Part shown: positions 52,903 through 62,022 of the stretch, one piece after another
Numbering within the stretch: the stretch's first letter is position 1
Layout of the letters: every line of letters starts with the position of its first letter
From: Asticcacaulis machinosus
Lineage (GTDB): Bacteria; Pseudomonadota; Alphaproteobacteria; Caulobacterales; Caulobacteraceae
Direction of reading: 5' to 3'
DNA length: 64,000 nt
NCBI RefSeq assembly: GCF_028550435.1
Contig: NZ_JAQQKV010000001.1
Location: 62,001 to 126,000 of the forward strand
Translations under genes and position numbers: made by a program
The notes under the pieces: generated by a model
What the model was told of the DNA's origin: nothing
Database searches by the model: none
Seen by the model: the letters and a program-made list of their open reading frames with translations, nothing else

Positions 52903-52907
52903 AAAGC

Positions 52908-54245
52908 TTATTTGTTCTCAATGGTCGCCTGATTGCGGACATCGCGCAGATAGCGGCGGCCCAACATCGACAGGCGCTGATTGACGAGGCGGTCTTCGAT
53001 CTGTTCCCGCGTCGGTGCGTTTTCACCCGCCAGGCGTTTGTCGCAGACCACCAGCACGTTCATATTGGCGTCATTACGCATGGGTGCGGTCATTTGCCCC
53101 ACTTCAAGGGGTTTAAGTGCCGCCGCATAGTCATCACGCAGTTCGCTTAAGGGAGATTCCCCAAGGTCGGTCACCACGACATTGCCGTCCAGTGTCGAAT
53201 CCGTCAGGGCACCACAGCCTTTTTGACTGTTACGGAAGGATTCCAGAGCCTTTTGCGCGGCCTCAACCCGTGAGGCCGGAGCGTCTGCACCCAGCGATAT
53301 AGCGGCCTGTTTCAGCGACATAACCGAGTCAGAATTACCATCGGTTTTTTCACGCAGATAATAGATATAGACCCCTTCGTCCGTCGTGATCGGCTGGGTC
53401 ATCTGACCGCCACTCATGGTTTGCAGGACGGTTTCGATCTTGGGGTCGATGGTGCCGGAAATCAGCCAACCGGCATCACCGCCATTGGCGGCAGACGGGG
53501 CGTTGGAAAATTGACGGGCCACCGATTGAAACGGCGCGGCGCCACTGGCGATCTGCTGGAACAGTTGCTGGGCACCCGCTTGGGTCTCAGCTAAACCACC
53601 AGCCAGATTGGGGTCGAGAAAGATTTCAGCGACCAGATATTGCGGTTTTTGACTATCGGCCGTGATCTTGGCCATATACGAATCGACCTGATCCTTACCG
53701 ACGCGGGCCTTGGAATTGAACCGACCGCCAACCAGGCGTTGCCAGCCGGTTTCGGCGCGGATCTGGTTGCGCAGGGTTTCCGGGTCTACGCCCGCCCGCT
53801 GTAGTTCGGCCACAAGCTGATCGTAGCTCAGGTTGCTCTGGGCGGCCATGCGGGTAATTTCTTCGGTGATTTCTTCTTCTTCGACCTTCAGTTCCCAGCG
53901 CTTGGCTTCCTGGAGTTCCAGACGCTCATCGATCAGGCTGCGCAGAGCCTGCTGCTGAAAAGCTTCGTAATTTTGTTCAGTGACCTGCACGCCGGAGGTC
54001 ACGATCAGCAGTAACATGCGCTGGCGAAGATCGTAGGATGATATCAGTTCATCATTAACGACAGCAATAATACCTTCGCGCAGGGCCGGACGCTGTGCCT
54101 GTGCCTGTGCTTGTGGTTGAGGGGCTGCCTGCGCTTCAGGTGCGGCCTGAGCCATGACAGACGGTGCCATCATGCCTATGAAAATACCCGTGCCCAGTCC
54201 CAGAACAGTCGTCTTTAACGTCATTTTTTTAAGGCTCTTATTCAT
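52908..54245 (-). CDS. surA: Periplasmic peptidyl-prolyl isomerase / chaperone (SurA-like)
   Basis: A 445-residue periplasmic chaperone that escorts outer-membrane proteins. I chose ATG 54245 (MNKSLKKM) because it gives a basic start and signal peptide ending VMAQAA; ATG 54272 is possible. A Q/A/P-rich stretch (PQPQAQAQAQ) follows. The SurA N-domain (EGIIAVVNDELISSYDLRQR) is at about 55-75, and one parvulin domain follows at about 205-300 (LVAEIFL...GDAGWLISG). The single parvulin domain is usual in alphaproteobacteria. It lies between lptD and pdxA. Confidence 0.9.
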   Translation of the reverse strand: MNKSLKKMTLKTTVLGLGTGIFIGMMAPSVMAQAAPEAQAAPQPQAQAQAQRPALREGIIAVVNDELISSYDLRQRMLLLIVTSGVQVTEQNYEAFQQQALRSLIDERLELQEAKRWELKVEEEEITEEITRMAAQSNLSYDQLVAELQRAGVDPETLRNQIRAETGWQRLVGGRFNSKARVGKDQVDSYMAKITADSQKPQYLVAEIFLDPNLAGGLAETQAGAQQLFQQIASGAAPFQSVARQFSNAPSAANGGDAGWLISGTIDPKIETVLQTMSGGQMTQPITTDEGVYIYYLREKTDGNSDSVMSLKQAAISLGADAPASRVEAAQKALESFRNSQKGCGALTDSTLDGNVVVTDLGESPLSELRDDYAAALKPLEVGQMTAPMRNDANMNVLVVCDKRLAGENAPTREQIEDRLVNQRLSMLGRRYLRDVRNQATIENK

Positions 54246-54335
54246 AAGGCAGGCAGATCCCGGACGGTGCATGAGCGCATCACATGCTTTGAGTGACCGA
54301 TAGCGCAGTTGGTTATGAATGTGAAGTCACGCCCA

Positions 54336-56813
54336 TCAGCGAATATCATTAAAGTCAGAACCTGATGACCCTAATATGGCAAGGTTAAGGCGCAAAGATA
54401 TTCCGCTTGACGCTTTTCCGTTGGTGTTGCGCAAAATCGCCGTTTCGTCCCGTTCATAGACCACTTCTATCCAGGTGCAGTCGTCGCGGTAAATCGCGCT
54501 GATTTCTGACCTGCGCCAGGCGTCGGTTTTCATGTCACGGTTGATCCGCATCGATGCACCCCAGTTCTTCGTAAAGAAGTGGCGGGCATATAGTTGCAGG
54601 TCTTCGTAGCGCTTCCCTTCAAAACCGGTCACCAGCGTGTTGGTCGCATCCCATTCAACCGCTGTGTTATCAACGATATAACGAACCGTTGCCACGGAGT
54701 TAGGGCGGTTAACCGTAAGGCCGATTTCACCCCGGCGAATGGCTGTGCTTTCGGAATCAAGGCGTAGTTTGGAATAGCCATAATAGGTGCCGTCACCGGT
54801 GCGGAAGTCAGAGGTCACAACCCAGTCCGACTTGGTTTTCGCCAGTCCTGACGGATCGTAGCTTGTTCTTACGCCCGTGACAGGGTTAGTGGCGGTCAGA
54901 AGATAGGTGTCTTCAACTTCGGTGCGGAACGTGCGGCCGACTAAGGCTTTGAAGCTCGTGCCACCATCAAGGCTTACCTGAGCCTTGAGGCCGAGGCTGG
55001 CGCGCGCGCCGCCTTCATAAAGGTCATAGCCTGGCGATTTATTGGCCTTGAACAGGGTGGTTTCGTCATATTCGAAGACCTGACTGTCTTCGTTGGGAAT
55101 AAGGCTCGATGATTTCGATTTTGGTGAGACGGCCAGTTGAGCAATGGGGGTGAGCAGCACATCAAACCCGTCAAACTTGCGAATCATCGGATAGCTGAGA
55201 TCCAGACCGGCGGTGGCCAGGCTGCGGGAGACATTGGCGCTGCGTCCGGCTGAATCCAGATCGTCGATGCGGTACTGGTCATGGCGCGCCGACAGGAAAG
55301 GGGCGGCTTTGATACCGTTAGATGCCACAAAATCACGCCGCCATTCCGCCCCCAGCGTCACACGGGCCGAATCGTAACCCGATGTGCCATCGGCATCATC
55401 AGGCGCCACAGGCGTGCCGACATAGTCTTCGCGGAAAAGCGCCACACCCGACGCATTGAATTTAAAGCGGCCACCCGCAAATTCATTGATCGGGTTCCAT
55501 TGGGCTTCAAACATGGGCGCCACCAGAGGGTAGCGCTTGCTTGAGGCCGCGATCGGACGATTGCCCTGAGTTGTGTCCAAAGCGCCAATCTGAAGATTCT
55601 GGAAGCTGGCCATCGTGACGGACATGAAGGCGGTATCGGTCTGGCGCGTCAGATTGGCCTGACTGATAAGCTGACGTGACCCTGCGGTGAAGACGCCGCG
55701 ATATTCGTAGACATCGCCAATCTTATAGCGTTCAAACAGGTTGGCATTATCGGAATCGGAAACCCGCTCCGCCGTGAAACTCCAGCGCCAGTCCGTGTTG
55801 ATCTTGAACGCGCCGTCAGCCAGCAGGTACGAGCGATGATCCTTATCGCCCCATTTGTTCCCATCATTGTCGAAAAAGGCTTCGTTCGTGTAACCCGCAC
55901 GTACCGTGATATCACCCGAATAGAATCGCTTGCGCCAGGTCGTATTCAGGAACGGTGCCACCTTTTGATTGAATTGCGGTGATACGACCAGATCCTGATG
56001 GGGCGAAATCACCCATAGGTAGGGCTGTTCATAAGACACGCCCCGCCGCCCCGATGTTCCGATTTTGGGCATCAAAAGCCCGGATGTTGCCGCCGCACTA
56101 GGGTCAGCGTGCCACAGGATCGGCGTGTAAAATAAAGGCACGCCGCGCATCTTGAAGATGGCGTTCTTGTAGATCACCACATTGCGGCTTTTATCCTGAA
56201 TGATTTCACCGGCTTGGAAAGACCAGGTCGGGCCCTTAGTGGGTTTGCCCGGCTCCACGCAGATTTCGCACGGCGTGTAGAGCGCATTATTGAGGACGTT
56301 GGTATTTTCATCGCGCCGTTCGACCCGTTCAGCAAATATCTTGGTATTATCAGGCTGAACAGAGGCGAAATTTGTACCGTAGCCAGCGGTCAGGTCTTCG
56401 TTAACCTCCAGCGTGTCGGCATATTGCACCGAGCCATCGGGATTGATCATCACCGCATTGCCCTGAGCCAGCGTCTTGCCGGTCGTTTTATTGTAGCGCA
56501 CTTCGTCGGCACGAATAATGCGGCCGTGGTGACGCACCTCGACATTGCCGCGGGCGACGATGACATTCTCGTCTTCGGTTACGACTTCATCGGCTTCGAC
56601 ATAGGCGCCGTCCTGCCCCAAACCATCTTCGCCGATGACATAGGTCTGGGCGGGCTCGGTAATCAGACGATTTTGAGGGCCACTGCTCAGCACAGGGTTT
56701 GACGCCGCATCCTGCGCCAGAGCTGCCGCGGGCATCAGTACGCCAGCGGCTACCAAAGGCGCTATGCCCACGCTCACAAGATAGGTCAGTTTTTTGAACA
56801 TGAGCTTTGGCAT
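54336..56813 (-). CDS. lptD: LPS assembly protein LptD
   Basis: An 825-residue outer-membrane barrel that places lipopolysaccharide in the outer leaflet. From ATG 56813 (MPKLMFKK) there is a signal peptide ending AALAQDA; a longer frame to 56897 exists and no start has a good ribosome site, so the start is uncertain. The LptA-like jellyroll lies at about residues 60-180 (VIVARGNVEVRHHGRIIRADEV split), then the barrel with the conserved GVPLFYTPILWH segment. A CEICVEPGK loop holds two cysteines that could form one of the assembly disulfides. Confidence 0.93.
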   Translation of the reverse strand: MPKLMFKKLTYLVSVGIAPLVAAGVLMPAAALAQDAASNPVLSSGPQNRLITEPAQTYVIGEDGLGQDGAYVEADEVVTEDENVIVARGNVEVRHHGRIIRADEVRYNKTTGKTLAQGNAVMINPDGSVQYADTLEVNEDLTAGYGTNFASVQPDNTKIFAERVERRDENTNVLNNALYTPCEICVEPGKPTKGPTWSFQAGEIIQDKSRNVVIYKNAIFKMRGVPLFYTPILWHADPSAAATSGLLMPKIGTSGRRGVSYEQPYLWVISPHQDLVVSPQFNQKVAPFLNTTWRKRFYSGDITVRAGYTNEAFFDNDGNKWGDKDHRSYLLADGAFKINTDWRWSFTAERVSDSDNANLFERYKIGDVYEYRGVFTAGSRQLISQANLTRQTDTAFMSVTMASFQNLQIGALDTTQGNRPIAASSKRYPLVAPMFEAQWNPINEFAGGRFKFNASGVALFREDYVGTPVAPDDADGTSGYDSARVTLGAEWRRDFVASNGIKAAPFLSARHDQYRIDDLDSAGRSANVSRSLATAGLDLSYPMIRKFDGFDVLLTPIAQLAVSPKSKSSSLIPNEDSQVFEYDETTLFKANKSPGYDLYEGGARASLGLKAQVSLDGGTSFKALVGRTFRTEVEDTYLLTATNPVTGVRTSYDPSGLAKTKSDWVVTSDFRTGDGTYYGYSKLRLDSESTAIRRGEIGLTVNRPNSVATVRYIVDNTAVEWDATNTLVTGFEGKRYEDLQLYARHFFTKNWGASMRINRDMKTDAWRRSEISAIYRDDCTWIEVVYERDETAILRNTNGKASSGISLRLNLAILGSSGSDFNDIR

Positions 56814-56973
56814 ATTGGACGCTGAAGCGTGACCTTTCGGGCTGTTGGCGGGGCGCTCAAAAGCGCGAAGGGCCGCTTGGATACGGGTAATCGGCATAAA
56901 GAAATATGATCAACAGGAACTTAATATTTAAAGCGCAAATCCTGACAAGGCAATATGGCCTGATTGCGGCAGC

Positions 56974-58116
56974 TTAGCCATCTTCGGTGTAGACCAGCAA
57001 GGTCATAGCCGTCAAAAGCGCTATGATCGGCGGGGCCCAGCCCGCCATAAAGGCGGGAATAACCTCCGCCTTACCCATAGCCGAGCACAACTGGTTGAAG
57101 AAGAATACCGCAAACCCAAGGCTGACCCCATATATCGCCAGTTTAGCCATGCCGCCCAGACGCATCAGCCTGAGAGAGAAAACCGCCCCCAGCGCTGACA
57201 TGGCGGCAAACATCAGCGGTGTCGACAGCAACTGATGAAGCCTTAAGCGATAGGCCGTGGCTGAAAAGCCTGAGCGTTCTATTTCTCCGATCGTGGGCAC
57301 CAGTGACCAGAAAGGTGTCGATTGCGCCGTAATATATTTCTCAAAAGCGGTGTCGGGATTGAGATTGGAATCGATCGACAGGGCATTGTAAAATAAGGCC
57401 GGTTCACCGGCCGAAGCTTCGCGGGCATTTTTGAGGTCCCACATGCCAGGGCGCAGTATGGCTTCGCGGGCATCGATGCGCTTGGTAAAACTGGGCACGC
57501 CGGTCGAGTCGATATTGTAGACCCAAAAGGTCGCATCGATCAGGTGGCCAATATTCTTTTGTGAGGCGGCGCGGATAACGGTCTGGGTCTTGCCCTCAGA
57601 ATCGCCCTGCCGCAGATAGATATCGCCCTCTTTGGCCATAGCCGTGCCTTCGATACCCGCACGCACTCGCTCATAGCTGTCCGACAGATAGGTGGCCAAT
57701 GGGTTGAGTGCGGTCACCGTTATCACCCCGATCATGAACGCTGTCATAGACGCGGGGGTTACAAACCGCCACGCTGACATGCCGGCCGCCCGCATGGCGA
57801 TAAGCTCTGATCGTCTGTTCAGGTTCACAAACGCCGCCAAAGTCCCAAATAGAAATGCAAAAGGCAATAAAATCAGTATGATGTTTGGTGATTTTAACAG
57901 CATTAAGCCTAAAATCTGCAGGCTTGATAATTCAGTTCTGACCCCTAGGGATTTTGAAATTTCCACAAAGTCGATCAGGAAAATAATGCTGGAAATCACC
58001 GCCAGCGCCACGCCGGCCATGATAATGCAGCGCGTCATGACGTAGTTTTCCAGCCGCCCGCGTTTAATCGGGTTTATGTAGCGCAGCCAATTCATGCCGA
58101 TCATGCCCGTGCTCAT
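56974..58116 (-). CDS. lptG: LPS export ABC transporter permease LptG
   Basis: A 380-residue inner-membrane permease of the LptB2FG machine that pulls lipopolysaccharide from the inner membrane. Six predicted helices frame a periplasmic jellyroll domain of about residues 130-285. NRRSELIAMRAAGMSAWRF near residue 100 is the coupling helix that contacts LptB. It overlaps lptF by four bases. lptB is not in the window. Confidence 0.94.
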   Translation of the reverse strand: MSTGMIGMNWLRYINPIKRGRLENYVMTRCIIMAGVALAVISSIIFLIDFVEISKSLGVRTELSSLQILGLMLLKSPNIILILLPFAFLFGTLAAFVNLNRRSELIAMRAAGMSAWRFVTPASMTAFMIGVITVTALNPLATYLSDSYERVRAGIEGTAMAKEGDIYLRQGDSEGKTQTVIRAASQKNIGHLIDATFWVYNIDSTGVPSFTKRIDAREAILRPGMWDLKNAREASAGEPALFYNALSIDSNLNPDTAFEKYITAQSTPFWSLVPTIGEIERSGFSATAYRLRLHQLLSTPLMFAAMSALGAVFSLRLMRLGGMAKLAIYGVSLGFAVFFFNQLCSAMGKAEVIPAFMAGWAPPIIALLTAMTLLVYTEDG

Positions 58117-59264
58117 CGCGATTGACCTCCCGATGAAAGCGGTGACAGTTCAACCAGTTGTGTGGAGGATTTTGCACCTTTCACCCGGTCGTTTTTGTAA
58201 ATGGCCTTGGCGCACATGAAGATCAGCGCCAGCGGAACCAGATACTGCATGAAGTTCATACCGGCGGAGTTGTTACAGGCGGCCTCAACCCCAAAACCCA
58301 GTATGCGCACACCCGCAGCGATTGCCGATACGATCATGATGCGCTTGGTGTAGCCTGAGCGACTGAACCTCCCGCCCAGGACCCCAAGGGTTGCCAGCAT
58401 GACAAAGGCGATATTGTAAAGCGGAGAGGCGAGGCGACTGTGACCTTCGGCAAACAGTTTCTTCCAGTTGCCGCGTTCCCAGTCCATAGCCATGTTGGGA
58501 TAAAACAATTCGTGCATCCAGCGGTCAGATTCTTTGTAATGCAAAAAATCATCTGACGAAAAATAGTTGGTGATATCAAACGCATATTCTTCAAAGGTCA
58601 GGTGGTTTAGCACGCCCTTATCGGATACCTGCTGCATCGAGCCCTTACGCATGACAAGGCTTGAGGTGCCGTCTTTGCGCAAGATTCGGCCTTCCTTGGC
58701 GCTGTAGGTGCGATCCATACCATCACCACCGGGCGTTCGGATAAAAATCTGGCGCAGCAGCCCGTTCTGGTCGATGCGCTGAACGTAAATGGTCAGACCC
58801 GATTGGGTAGTGGAGAAATCACCTTCCCGGATCAGGGATGACGCCAGATCCGTCTTAACGGCATAAAGTTCCTGCCGCATCAGGCGTGAGGCTGCGGGCT
58901 GAATGAACAGGTTCACCGCCAGACTCAGCATGGTGATATAGACGCCCAATCTTAATACCGGCGAGGCGATCCGCCACAAACTCATGCCTGAGGCGTAGCA
59001 GGCCACGATTTCATGCTCATTGTGCAACCGGTTGAGTGCCACCAGTGTGCCAACGAATATCGCGATCGGAAACACCAGGCTGGTCAACTGGGGCAGCGCC
59101 AGAAACGTGATTTTCAATAACACCCACGCACTTTGTCCCCGCTCGACGATGACATCGAGTTGGTTGAGGCTTTGCGACAACATGGCGACCGCCGTGAGCG
59201 CCAGAATGGCGGCGATCACAGGGAACCTCAGTTGACGGGAAATGTACCGTTCAACGGTGCGCAT
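58113..59264 (-). CDS. lptF: LPS export ABC transporter permease LptF
   Basis: A 383-residue partner of LptG with the same layout: helix pairs at both ends and a periplasmic domain between. The start ATG 59264 gives MRTVERYISRQL, the usual family opening; a longer frame to 59372 is unsupported. The coupling segment LHNEHEIVACYASGMSLWRI is near residue 85. It is the first gene of the lptF-lptG-lptD-surA-pdxA-rsmA run and faces pepA across a 272-bp divergent region. Confidence 0.94.
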   Translation of the reverse strand: MRTVERYISRQLRFPVIAAILALTAVAMLSQSLNQLDVIVERGQSAWVLLKITFLALPQLTSLVFPIAIFVGTLVALNRLHNEHEIVACYASGMSLWRIASPVLRLGVYITMLSLAVNLFIQPAASRLMRQELYAVKTDLASSLIREGDFSTTQSGLTIYVQRIDQNGLLRQIFIRTPGGDGMDRTYSAKEGRILRKDGTSSLVMRKGSMQQVSDKGVLNHLTFEEYAFDITNYFSSDDFLHYKESDRWMHELFYPNMAMDWERGNWKKLFAEGHSRLASPLYNIAFVMLATLGVLGGRFSRSGYTKRIMIVSAIAAGVRILGFGVEAACNNSAGMNFMQYLVPLALIFMCAKAIYKNDRVKGAKSSTQLVELSPLSSGGQSR

Positions 59265-59536
59265 AGGGTTGGGATATCCGGATGAAATGGGCGTTGGGAA
59301 TAAAAGCTTTAAAACAGACGCTTTTTTGACGACTTCGGACACTAATATCAAGCTGAAAACCAAAAAACGCACCCAAAACCTGAGCTTGCGTGATTATCGT
59401 CAGGTACGGGGCATTTATGCACGAAAAAACACTTAACCTTTGCGGGCGTTTGTGGGCATAAACCCTCACATAAAGGTGTTGAAGCGCACATGCCGCGCTG
59501 TTTTACGCCCAGATTCTGGATACCGGAGTACATATA

Positions 59537-61012
59537 ATGCACATTCAACTGGCCACCCAATATCCCGAAAACCATGCCTTGGCCGTGCTGATCGGTGATG
59601 GTGATGCGCTGAGCGCCGGGGCTGAAAAGCTCAATACCATTTCGTCGGGCTACATTCTGGGCAGTCTGAAAAAGCTCGGCTTCAAATCCGCCAAAGGTAA
59701 GGTGCAGATATTAAGTGCGCTGCCGGATCAGCCCTATACTGCATTGGCGGTACTGGCGGCGGGGGACTTACCGGGCCTTAAAGCCGCAGATGTCGAATCG
59801 GTGGCGGGCAGCCTTTATCACGCGACTAAATCAGCGGGCTTTGCGGATCTGGCGATTGATATGGGCGGGTTTCCGGCTGAGCAGGTCGCCCATGCCATGT
59901 TTGCACTGACACTGGCCAGCTACCGGTTTGACAAATATTTCGGTGCCGCCAAGCTTGAAAAGGCTCCGACGCTGAAATCCGTGACCCTGATCTGTGACGA
60001 TGTGGCGGCGGTTGAGGCTGCCTTCGGCCCGCTGAAAGCAATTGCCGATGGCGTGATCGTGGCCCGTGATCTGGTCTCAGAGCCCGCCAATGTCCTTTAC
60101 CCACAATCCTATGCTGACCGCATTAAGGGCTTTGAAGCTCTGGGCCTCAAGGTTGAGGTTTTGGGTGAAGACGAGATGACAAAGCTTGGTATGTTCTCGC
60201 TTTTGGGCGTGGGCTTGGGGTCGCGCAAAGAGTCCAAGCTGGTTGTCATGCAATGGCTAGGGGCTGATGATAAATCGGCGCAGCCTGTGGCTTTTGTGGG
60301 CAAGGGTGTCACCTTCGATACCGGCGGCATTTCGATCAAGCCGGCCGAAGGTATGGAAGACATGAAGTGGGACATGGGTGGGTCGGCGACCGTCGTCGGC
60401 ACCATGATCGCACTGGCGGGTCGCAAGGCCAAGGTCAACGCCATTGGTGTGGTGGGTCTGGTCGAAAACATGCCTGATGGCAATGCCCAGCGTCCAGGTG
60501 ATGTGGTCACCGCTATGTCCGGCACGACGATTGAAGTCATCAATACCGATGCCGAAGGCCGCCTCGTTCTGGCCGATGCGTTGTGGTACACGCAGGATCG
60601 CTTCAAGCCGCAGTTCATGATTGATCTGGCAACTTTGACAGGAGCCATGATCATCGCGCTTGGCATGGATTATGCCGGTGTTTTCAGTAACAACGACGAT
60701 TTAGCTGAGAAAATATCTGAAGCGTCTAAGTCAGTTTCGGAAAACACCTGGCGGATGCCGTTGCCGACCCAATACGAAAAGCAGATCGATTCTAAAATCG
60801 CTGATATCCGCAATATCGGTGGGCGTCCGGGTGGTTCGATTACGGCCGCTCTGTTCCTGCAACGCTTCGTCAATAATGTACCGTGGGCGCACCTTGATAT
60901 CGCGCCGACCGCCTGGACCAATGAGCAGCGCCTGCCAACCGTGCCGGAAGGTGCCACCGGCTGGGGCGTGCGCACGCTCGATGCGCTGGTCAAGGCCCAT
61001 TACGAGGTCTAA
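59537..61012 (+). CDS. pepA: Cytosol (leucyl) aminopeptidase
   Basis: A 491-residue hexameric metallo-aminopeptidase of family M17. The metal-site segments GKGVTFDTGGISIKP near residue 254 and the family signature NTDAEGRLVLADAL near 335 are complete. The N-terminal 160 residues are the variable macro-like domain. It trims N-terminal residues from peptides in the cytoplasm and in some bacteria also binds DNA. It lies before holC, as in many proteobacteria. Confidence 0.96.
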   Translation: MHIQLATQYPENHALAVLIGDGDALSAGAEKLNTISSGYILGSLKKLGFKSAKGKVQILSALPDQPYTALAVLAAGDLPGLKAADVESVAGSLYHATKSAGFADLAIDMGGFPAEQVAHAMFALTLASYRFDKYFGAAKLEKAPTLKSVTLICDDVAAVEAAFGPLKAIADGVIVARDLVSEPANVLYPQSYADRIKGFEALGLKVEVLGEDEMTKLGMFSLLGVGLGSRKESKLVVMQWLGADDKSAQPVAFVGKGVTFDTGGISIKPAEGMEDMKWDMGGSATVVGTMIALAGRKAKVNAIGVVGLVENMPDGNAQRPGDVVTAMSGTTIEVINTDAEGRLVLADALWYTQDRFKPQFMIDLATLTGAMIIALGMDYAGVFSNNDDLAEKISEASKSVSENTWRMPLPTQYEKQIDSKIADIRNIGGRPGGSITAALFLQRFVNNVPWAHLDIAPTAWTNEQRLPTVPEGATGWGVRTLDALVKAHYEV

Positions 61013-61050
61013 CCCCTTTGACCTGTGCTCAAGGAGCGAAGCGTTAGCAC

Positions 61051-61500
61051 ATGACAGAAATCTGGTTTTATCATCTGGAGACCACAGCGTTAAAGGCGGC
61101 GCTGCCCGATTTGCTGGAAAAAACCTTGCAACGCGGGTGGCGCGCTTATGTGCTGGGGCAGGATGATGATCTGCTGGAGGAACTGAACACACACCTGTGG
61201 GCCTATCGTGATGAGGCGTTTCTAGGCCACGGTCTGGAGACCGCTGAGTTCGCGGACCGGCAGCCGATTTTGCTAGGTAAAACCGGCGGACGGGCGAATA
61301 ATGCGCAGGTGCTGTTTTCGGTCACAGCCGGTGAATTACCAGACTTGACGGCTTATCAGCGCTGCCTGATTGTATTTGAAGGGCGCGATGACGCCCATAT
61401 TGGCTGGGCACGTGCGCAGTGGAAGCAATTGAAAACGCAGAATTTTGACATGGCCTACTGGAAGCAGAATGATCTGGGCCGCTGGGAGAAGATGCAATGA
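61051..61500 (+). CDS. holC: DNA polymerase III chi subunit
   Basis: A 149-residue protein that links the clamp loader to single-strand binding protein. The WFYHLETTALKAALPDLLEKTL opening (split here around the first helix), LNTHLWAYRDEAFLGHG and FEGRDDAHIGWARAQWKQLK segments match HolC. It lies just after pepA, the common arrangement, and its stop overlaps the next start (ATGA). Confidence 0.93.
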   Translation: MTEIWFYHLETTALKAALPDLLEKTLQRGWRAYVLGQDDDLLEELNTHLWAYRDEAFLGHGLETAEFADRQPILLGKTGGRANNAQVLFSVTAGELPDLTAYQRCLIVFEGRDDAHIGWARAQWKQLKTQNFDMAYWKQNDLGRWEKMQ

Positions 61501-61853
61501 CACTCAAACTTAAGCTTATCATGGCGGTAGCTGCGCTCGCTATGGCGTCCTGCGCAAGCCCAACACCCGCACCACAACCCGCACCTGCCCCTAACCAAAC
61601 CATGAAGCCGATTCCCAATCCACCGACGCCTAAACCAGAGCGTCCGCGCGCTGATAACGATGATCAGTGCGGCGCCAAACCGTTGCAGTACCTGATCGGC
61701 AAGCCCCGCACCGAAATTCCCGTACCGGTTAATCCGTCAAAACGGCGGGTGTTGTGCTCGACCTGTGCGGCGACAATGGATTTCCGGCCCGATCGTCAAA
61801 CCATCACTTTCGATGTGAATACTGGCATCATCCAGTCCATCAAATGCGGATGA
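61497..61853 (+). CDS. Lipoprotein with I78-type peptidase inhibitor domain
   Basis: A 118-residue lipoprotein: signal peptide and lipobox LAMASC with C19, then a proline-rich spacer at 22-55, then a C-terminal domain from CGAKPLQYLIGK to SIKCG that matches the I78 inhibitor family (C at both ends, YLIGK, TMDFRPDR). I78 proteins inhibit serine proteases in vitro, for example potential host or self proteases. An extra CSTC pair lies in the loop before the reactive-site strand, which is unusual. It overlaps holC by four bases. Confidence 0.85.
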   Translation: MTLKLKLIMAVAALAMASCASPTPAPQPAPAPNQTMKPIPNPPTPKPERPRADNDDQCGAKPLQYLIGKPRTEIPVPVNPSKRRVLCSTCAATMDFRPDRQTITFDVNTGIIQSIKCG

Positions 61854-61854
61854 C

Positions 61855-62022
61855 CTTCTCCTCCCTGTGCTGATGGCATGGGGAGGGGAACCATCGAGCC
61901 CTGCGATGATGGTGGAGGGGGATAACTTGCAAGACGTTACGAGATGAAGGTTTAGCTTTATCCCCCTACGTCACTTCACTGCGTTCAGTGCCTCCTCCCC
62001 AGCAAGCTAGGGAGGAGATTTA
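61855..62022. repeat. Imperfect inverted-repeat element between the I78 gene and the ABC-F gene
   Basis: The left end reads TCTCCTCCCTG and the right end TAGGGAGGAGA, complementary to each other. Further in, GAGGGGGATAA (left) and TTATCCCCCTA (right) pair, and GGGGAGG and CCTCCCC tracts match. The whole 168-bp stretch can fold into one long stem. I recall similar C/T-rich palindromes scattered in Caulobacter and Brevundimonas genomes. Its right end reaches the last codons of the ABC-F gene. Confidence 0.6.
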
